Shown: positions 6,117 through 10,462 of the stretch, one piece after another
How positions within the stretch are numbered: position 1 is the first letter of the stretch
How the letters are laid out: each line of letters opens with the position of its first letter
NCBI GenBank assembly: GCA_013298445.1
Contig: JAAFHQ010000134.1
Coordinates: 1-10,462 of the forward strand
Direction of reading: 5' to 3'
DNA: 10,462 nt
Source of the DNA: Chitinophagales bacterium
GTDB taxonomy: Bacteria; Bacteroidota; Bacteroidia; Chitinophagales; Saprospiraceae
Position numbers and translations under genes: made by a program
Notes under the pieces: generated by a model
Seen by the model: the letters and a program-made list of their open reading frames with translations, nothing else
What the model was told of the DNA's origin: nothing
Databases searched by the model: none

Positions 6117-6145
6117 TTGGTGAGGTAGCAGCGCTGCCAAACCAA
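6117..6145 (+). promoter_or_regulatory. Hairpin/palindrome upstream of the CHAT gene
   Basis: TTGGTGAGGTAGC (6117-6129) and GCTGCCAAACCAA (6133-6145) form an imperfect 13-bp stem with loop AGC. The core GCAGCGCTGC (6128-6137) is itself a perfect 10-bp palindrome. It ends 20 bases before the CHAT start codon. It could be an operator for a dimeric regulator or a leader hairpin near the ribosome-binding region. Apart from this and the post-receptor stem-loop, the rest of 5906-6165 is AT-rich without a gene I can support. Confidence 0.4.
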
Positions 6146-6165
6146 TGCCCTGATAGTCGATAAAT

Positions 6166-9066
6166 ATGCAAGCGTCTTTGTACTTAAGGTTTAGTTTAGG
6201 TTTGGTTGTTTTGTTGCTTCTGTTCCGATGTAACTCTGAGCGGCCAACGAGTGTACCGGATGTTTTCCGGAGTCATTTTTTCTCAGATCGTTTTAAGGTC
6301 ATTGAACAAAAGATGTATGCCTTGCAATTTCCGCAGGCATTGCATAAATTGGAACAGTTGATTAATCAATCTGAATTACCAGCTTCCGAGCAAAAATACG
6401 CCTACCTACAAGCCGCCTTTTTAAACCTTTCCCTGGAAAAAACCAAAAGGGGCTTTGCCTGGATTCGGCGATTCCATAAAACCTTCCCAGATAGCAGTAG
6501 ATGGAGCACTGCGGTTAAAGCCCACTACCATTTGGTAAAAGGGATGGCTGAATACCAGGAATTGAAGTTATTTGAGGCAAAAGAGGAGTTTTTAAAGGCG
6601 ATCCCCTTGTTGCAAAAAGTGTACACGAACAATCATTATTATGTGGCGGTGGGGTTGACACAAATGGGGCTGGTGTTGTTTGATATTGATTATACGCAGG
6701 TAACCACTAATGATTTTCTTCGAAGGGCGGAGGAAATCTATCATTATTACCCCGAGCTTGACCACTTAGGGTGGGAATGCTTTTTGGGAAAAGCTCAACA
6801 AAACTTAAATGACCGGGCTTTACAAAAGGCTCACGCTATGCTGCTGAGAGCACTATACTTATATCAATCATCCAATCTAAACTTACCTATTTTTCATGGT
6901 CGTTGCATGATTATGCTAGGAAACGTATTAAAAAAAACAGAGGATACCGCGCCCAATCATGGTAGAGGGTACATGACTGCGGACAGTTGTTTTGGAAAAG
7001 CCATGTGGTTGTTAGTTCCTTCTGGTAGTATTAGGTTGCAAGAGTTATATCGAGATTGGATATTATTAGACTCCAGACTCAAAGGCAGTCAAATACGCAT
7101 TGATTTTCATCGGAATAAACTGCTTAGGTGGGTAAAAAAACAGGGAACTGATGTATTTGCTTTCGTGGACAGACTTGATGGGTACTGCGCCTACTCAAAA
7201 GTAAGAGTCGACCCTGCTACTTATCAATCTCCAGCAAATAGTAAAAATATACATGCTGTAATCCTTGCACTGAATGTTTTTTTACAAGTCAATGCCCGGA
7301 ATCCTTATCACAACCGCCATTTGGATGAAGTATATTTCTTGCTCCTTCATTCCTACGCAGCATTAGGTGAGTACCAAGAGGCTTTGAAAATTTGCCGTCG
7401 TTCTATTGAGTTATTTCATGATACTACAAAAATACAACCATATCATACTGTATTGGAATGCCATATTGATAAGACACAAGTCGCTGCATGGGTAATGAGT
7501 GGAAAACTAGGCAATTTATATTTACATTGGGCAAAAAAATCTCCATCAAAGTTTAAATTCGTGCTCATTAAAAGAGCAATAGATATATTTGAGCTATTTG
7601 ATCAGCATTTTTTTTCAAGTATTTTGACCAGCGAAGAAGATGCACTAAGTACATTTCAATATGAAGTAGCTAATATTATTTACCCTTCTGCATTAGAGTC
7701 TTGTTATCTGTACTATCAATTTTCGAAGCAGCAGAAATATTTAGACTTGGCTTTTCGCTTTTGTGAGCGACGAAAAGCTTATCAACTTTACCGTGATATG
7801 TTAAAAGCTAATGTAGAAAAAAAGGGCTCATCGACTGACTCCATACGATACCTACAAAGTGAATGGAATAAGCTATATTTCACGATTTGCGATCCAAAAA
7901 AGATAAGTGCAAATGTGTTGAAAAAAATTGCAACGGTTGATTATCAATTGCAAAAATCGTTACTACAACTAAATAGAGACTCTGCTCTTTATCAAAAAAA
8001 CGTTGTACAGCCCATTACAAACATTGCTTCTATCCAGCAAAAACTAAAGCCAAATCAACAACTTGTTAATTATGTGCTAGACGATCAGCAAAGACTTTAC
8101 ATTTTTGCTGTACATAGGAAGTCTACCAAACTCATTAAAGTGGAGGCAAATAACATTGATTCATTGATAGCGCGGTTATTTACATATTTGCATTATACTG
8201 GCTTTCCAAATAAAGCGCAGTCATCAGATTACATCAATACCGCAACACAATTATATAACCTCTTACTCAAGCCATTAGAAGGGTTTCTTACTTCTCAGTA
8301 CACTACCATTATTATACCTGATCAAATATTACATGTCCTGCCTTTTGAATGTCTTCTAAAACATAGACCAGGTACCAGTCAAATTTTAAATTTCAAAAAT
8401 CTACCTTACTTTTTATACGATGGCCCCATATTATACTCCTCATCTTGGAAGGTTTATGTTGAAAAATCAGAACGGGAGCTGAATAAGCCGTATTCAGATG
8501 GGGAACTTTGGATTGCCAAAGATGTTGAGTCATCGGCAGCAATTAAACATGCCTTAAGTAAATTTTTCCAGCATAAATATCACATCTGGGAGGGTGATCA
8601 ATGTAATCGAAAAAATTTTTTAGCTAAGGTTTCTGAGTTTAAAGGGTTAGTACATTTGTCTGTTCATGCTGAAAGCAGTATGAAAAATCGGATGGACAAC
8701 AAGCTTAAATTTCCTAGTAAAATACCTGAAGATGGTTGGCTATATGGATTCGATCTAGGCGGCTTATCTTTATCAAAAATTGATTTATTGGTTTTGGCTG
8801 CTTGCCAATCCAGTTACGGCCAAACGAATGGAGAAGGAGCTTATTCTTTAGCACGGTTTTTCTCTCAAGCTGGTGTTGGTGGAGTCATCGGTACTTTATG
8901 GGAGGTTGACAATGGTACAACCAATCAAGTTTTGAATCGGTTGTACTATTATCTATCAAAAAATCATCCTCCAGAGATGGCTTTATGGCTTGGAAAGATT
9001 GATTTTATTCAAAAAGAGCGCTTCAATTTTCCTGGAACCTGGAGTGGAGTAGTTTTGATTCGTTAA
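6166..9066 (+). CDS. TPR-CHAT caspase-like protease, predicted lipoprotein
   Basis: This 966-aa protein begins with a hydrophobic signal segment (residues 5-20) and Cys22. The preceding LFRC is an unusual lipobox because of the Arg at -1, so lipidation is likely but not certain. Residues about 40-620 are helical and TPR-like, for example EVYFLLLHSYAALGEYQEAL near 389-408. A strand-rich segment NYVLDDQQRLYIFAV precedes the CHAT domain, whose N-terminal part is LYNLLLKPL (696-704) and IIIPDQILHVLPFECLL (715-731). The catalytic motifs are intact: HLSVHAES with His834, and LVLAACQSSYGQ with Cys880. The conserved GEGAYSLARFFSQAGVGGVI (889-908) and TLWEVDNGTT follow. CHAT is a clan CD cysteine peptidase fold related to separase and caspases; TPR-CHAT proteins are often effectors or processing enzymes. 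If exported, it acts in the periplasm or at the surface. The sequence is more AT-rich than the receptor gene upstream. Substrate is unknown. Confidence 0.88.
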   Translation: MQASLYLRFSLGLVVLLLLFRCNSERPTSVPDVFRSHFFSDRFKVIEQKMYALQFPQALHKLEQLINQSELPASEQKYAYLQAAFLNLSLEKTKRGFAWIRRFHKTFPDSSRWSTAVKAHYHLVKGMAEYQELKLFEAKEEFLKAIPLLQKVYTNNHYYVAVGLTQMGLVLFDIDYTQVTTNDFLRRAEEIYHYYPELDHLGWECFLGKAQQNLNDRALQKAHAMLLRALYLYQSSNLNLPIFHGRCMIMLGNVLKKTEDTAPNHGRGYMTADSCFGKAMWLLVPSGSIRLQELYRDWILLDSRLKGSQIRIDFHRNKLLRWVKKQGTDVFAFVDRLDGYCAYSKVRVDPATYQSPANSKNIHAVILALNVFLQVNARNPYHNRHLDEVYFLLLHSYAALGEYQEALKICRRSIELFHDTTKIQPYHTVLECHIDKTQVAAWVMSGKLGNLYLHWAKKSPSKFKFVLIKRAIDIFELFDQHFFSSILTSEEDALSTFQYEVANIIYPSALESCYLYYQFSKQQKYLDLAFRFCERRKAYQLYRDMLKANVEKKGSSTDSIRYLQSEWNKLYFTICDPKKISANVLKKIATVDYQLQKSLLQLNRDSALYQKNVVQPITNIASIQQKLKPNQQLVNYVLDDQQRLYIFAVHRKSTKLIKVEANNIDSLIARLFTYLHYTGFPNKAQSSDYINTATQLYNLLLKPLEGFLTSQYTTIIIPDQILHVLPFECLLKHRPGTSQILNFKNLPYFLYDGPILYSSSWKVYVEKSERELNKPYSDGELWIAKDVESSAAIKHALSKFFQHKYHIWEGDQCNRKNFLAKVSEFKGLVHLSVHAESSMKNRMDNKLKFPSKIPEDGWLYGFDLGGLSLSKIDLLVLAACQSSYGQTNGEGAYSLARFFSQAGVGGVIGTLWEVDNGTTNQVLNRLYYYLSKNHPPEMALWLGKIDFIQKERFNFPGTWSGVVLIR

Positions 9067-9088
9067 CTTGACCGTCGTCCTGTGCCAG

Positions 9089-9982
9089 TTACTTGAATCT
9101 TACATCCAAGGTGACTACTGATTCCCAATCATCAATGACCATAAATACATCATCTACAGCTGTCCATACAGCTTTAGATGCCTTATTTGCTCTACTTAAC
9201 CAACTTAATAAATAAGTTTTACCCTCAGTACTAGCAGGTACAATATGATAAATAAGGCTACCGTCGGGATTCATAATAGGAATAGCAAATAAGTTCTTCC
9301 AAACATCTTCATCTGTATCACTATATATAGGTGCAGCCAATCCACTCTGTTGAACAGAGGGATATTGATCTCTGAGCTTCTTGATAATATGCTTGGCCAC
9401 GTTTTTCACATAGAAAATCAAATGCACAGGTTTGAAAGTTCCATTATCGTAAATGGCAACGTAAGTGTTGTATGCACACGTTTTTCCACCCAAATAGGAT
9501 GGCTTCTCTTTTTCTGTAGTTGACTCCGTAGAAAGTGTATGAATAAGAGTTGGGAGGACTGGGGTAATACAGGGATGTTCAATAGCCTTATCCGTATTAA
9601 TGGAATGCACCAAATCAAATTTAATCTTAGTTGGGCTCAACTGGATGTTGGCAGTTTCCATATTAGTGATATCTTGTATCGATAAAGGTGCATTCGCGTC
9701 TACCAGATGAATATTGGTGACCAAGTGGAATGATTCAGGTACACCAATAGTAGATTTTGAGAACAGGGTTCCAGTATTTCCGTGCAATTTGCTCCAGAAG
9801 CTCCCATCTTTGTTAAAGTCCACTGCTACAGGCTGTATCAATTGACCGCTGAGGGTGAAAAGATAATCACTTGTTCCGTAAGGAATGACTGGGGGAAGAG
9901 GTTGTAACTGACGAACATCGATACGAGCGATGCTGGTTGGTGGTGATACTGGTGATACAGTTTCTGATTTTTTTGAACTCAT
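9089..9982 (-). CDS. Orphan 297-aa protein linked to TPR/CHAT genes
   Basis: I recognise no family. The N-terminus is Ser/Pro-rich and probably disordered (SETVSPVSPPTS, 6-17, then QPLPPVIPYG). There is no signal peptide and no membrane helix. The body looks mainly beta with alternating hydrophobic strands (YLFTLSGQLIQPVAVDF, FHLVTNIHLVDA, YNTYVAIYDNGTF, VHLIFYVKNV) and ends with YLLSWLSRANKASKAVW and VVTLDVRFK. Only two cysteines are present (138 and 169), and no catalytic motif is evident. Its ATG (9980-9982) overlaps the TGA of the upstream TPR membrane protein in an ATGA, so the two are almost certainly translationally coupled. It converges on the CHAT gene, with only 22 bp between stop codons. 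It is AT-rich like that gene. A substrate, regulator or partner of the CHAT enzyme is possible but rests on position alone. Confidence 0.75.
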   Translation of the reverse strand: MSSKKSETVSPVSPPTSIARIDVRQLQPLPPVIPYGTSDYLFTLSGQLIQPVAVDFNKDGSFWSKLHGNTGTLFSKSTIGVPESFHLVTNIHLVDANAPLSIQDITNMETANIQLSPTKIKFDLVHSINTDKAIEHPCITPVLPTLIHTLSTESTTEKEKPSYLGGKTCAYNTYVAIYDNGTFKPVHLIFYVKNVAKHIIKKLRDQYPSVQQSGLAAPIYSDTDEDVWKNLFAIPIMNPDGSLIYHIVPASTEGKTYLLSWLSRANKASKAVWTAVDDVFMVIDDWESVVTLDVRFK

Positions 9983-10462
9983 TGTGGACTGTTTAATCTA
10001 TTTAATAAATGCTTGACCTGCTCGGTTCGAAGCCTGGATTGTTTTGTAAGTATAAGCAGTTGAGATTTACATTCTGATATTCTTCCTACTTGTAAATATC
10101 CCAGCGCCAAATACCATTCCACATCATCCCGAATCGTTTCAAAGCGGCTCGACTTCGCCAATTTTTCTAAAATCGGCACTGCCTTTTCGCCCTGATCACT
10201 TCCCACCGCTGCAATAACGGCATACAACAAATACGTACTGTCTTTGCTTTCCTGAAAGAGTTTTTGCATGGCCTGTTCGGCCTTCACATAATCGTGGTCT
10301 TCTTCGTACAAGCGGATCGCCTCTTGGGGGCTAGTTCCCAAAGTGGCACCGTAGTAGGGAAAATGGTCAAAAGCAGCCTGCGCGATGGCTTGGTTTTCGT
10401 TGAGTTGGGGTTTTCGTTCCTTGCTGAGTAGCCAAATGGCCAGTACACTCAGCAGCGAAATT
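9979..10462 (-). CDS. Membrane-anchored TPR protein, partial at right edge
   Basis: The frame is open to the right edge, so this is the C-terminal 160 or so residues of a longer protein; a TTG at 10339-10341 that could be taken as its start is internal. Near the edge is a hydrophobic stretch ISLLSVLAIWLLSKERKP, read as a transmembrane helix followed by positive charges. Then come AFDHFPYYGA and TPR-like helices: EAIRLYEEDHDYVKAEQAM, LYAVIAAVGSDQGEKAVPIL, and DDVEWYLALGYLQVGRISEC. This layout (one helix, a short F-x-P-Y linker, TPRs with WYLALGYL) resembles membrane TPR proteins encoded after ECF sigma factors in Bacteroidota, where they may act as anti-sigma or scaffold proteins. That comparison is from memory. 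The stop overlaps the start of the 297-aa orphan. Confidence 0.8.
   Translation of the reverse strand, partial: ISLLSVLAIWLLSKERKPQLNENQAIAQAAFDHFPYYGATLGTSPQEAIRLYEEDHDYVKAEQAMQKLFQESKDSTYLLYAVIAAVGSDQGEKAVPILEKLAKSSRFETIRDDVEWYLALGYLQVGRISECKSQLLILTKQSRLRTEQVKHLLNRLNSPQ

Noticed and set aside
6166..9066. Type III-E CRISPR TPR-CHAT (Craspase-type) component
   Set aside because: It has a signal segment, and no gRAMP/Cas7-11 gene, CRISPR array or Csx30-like gene occurs in the window.
9089..9982. Bacterial gasdermin as the CHAT partner
   Set aside because: The length is near the gasdermin range, but there is no N-terminal cysteine for palmitoylation, the N-terminus is Ser/Pro-rich, and no gasdermin-like motif is seen.
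10021..10045. tRNA T-arm-like GGTTCGAAGCC
   Set aside because: It lies inside the TPR membrane protein coding frame, and no acceptor or anticodon stem can be built around it.
10339..10341. TTG as the start of a 120-aa TPR protein
   Set aside because: The frame stays open upstream to the window edge and encodes a plausible membrane helix, so the gene is longer and partial.

Overview
The window looks like chromosomal DNA from a Bacteroidota bacterium, most plausibly the Saprospiraceae (Haliscomenobacter/Lewinella type). The evidence is a TonB-dependent receptor with an N-terminal carboxypeptidase-regulatory-like domain, lipoproteins with relaxed lipoboxes, no clear Shine-Dalgarno sites, and a TPR-CHAT protein of the kind common in that family. 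The family assignment is inference; no phylogenetic marker was compared.

Left part (1-2273, minus strand): three genes point leftwards: a conserved-looking tyrosine-rich orphan of 200 aa, the ribosome-assembly GTPase Era, and a small DM13-domain lipoprotein. A 22-bp hairpin lies between the orphan and era and covers the orphan's stop codon. Left of the DM13 gene are an inverted repeat built from AGCTGATAGCTGAC-type sequence and an apparent decayed 3' end of a TPR-type gene.

Middle (2274-5905, plus strand): a 135-nt near-perfect hairpin fills the divergent intergenic region. It is followed by a NadR-type P-loop nucleoside kinase/ATPase, then a 464-bp intergenic region holding a complete TPP riboswitch aptamer flanked by four copies of a 20-bp palindrome, then a TonB-dependent receptor. 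The riboswitch makes thiamine or a thiamine precursor the probable substrate of the receptor. The kinase next door may phosphorylate imported vitamin, but could equally serve NAD salvage. No inner-membrane PnuT/PnuC transporter is in the window.

Right part (5906-10462): a 966-aa predicted exported TPR-CHAT protein with an intact His/Cys dyad (plus strand) converges on a two-gene unit (minus strand). That unit is a membrane-anchored TPR protein running off the right edge, overlapping by ATGA with a 297-aa orphan. The CHAT gene and the orphan are visibly more AT-rich than the era/receptor region, so this looks like an accessory module. The CHAT protein, the orphan and the TPR membrane protein are the best candidate here for an undescribed system; that they work together is inferred from position only.

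No tRNA, rRNA, CRISPR array, transposase or complete insertion sequence was seen.
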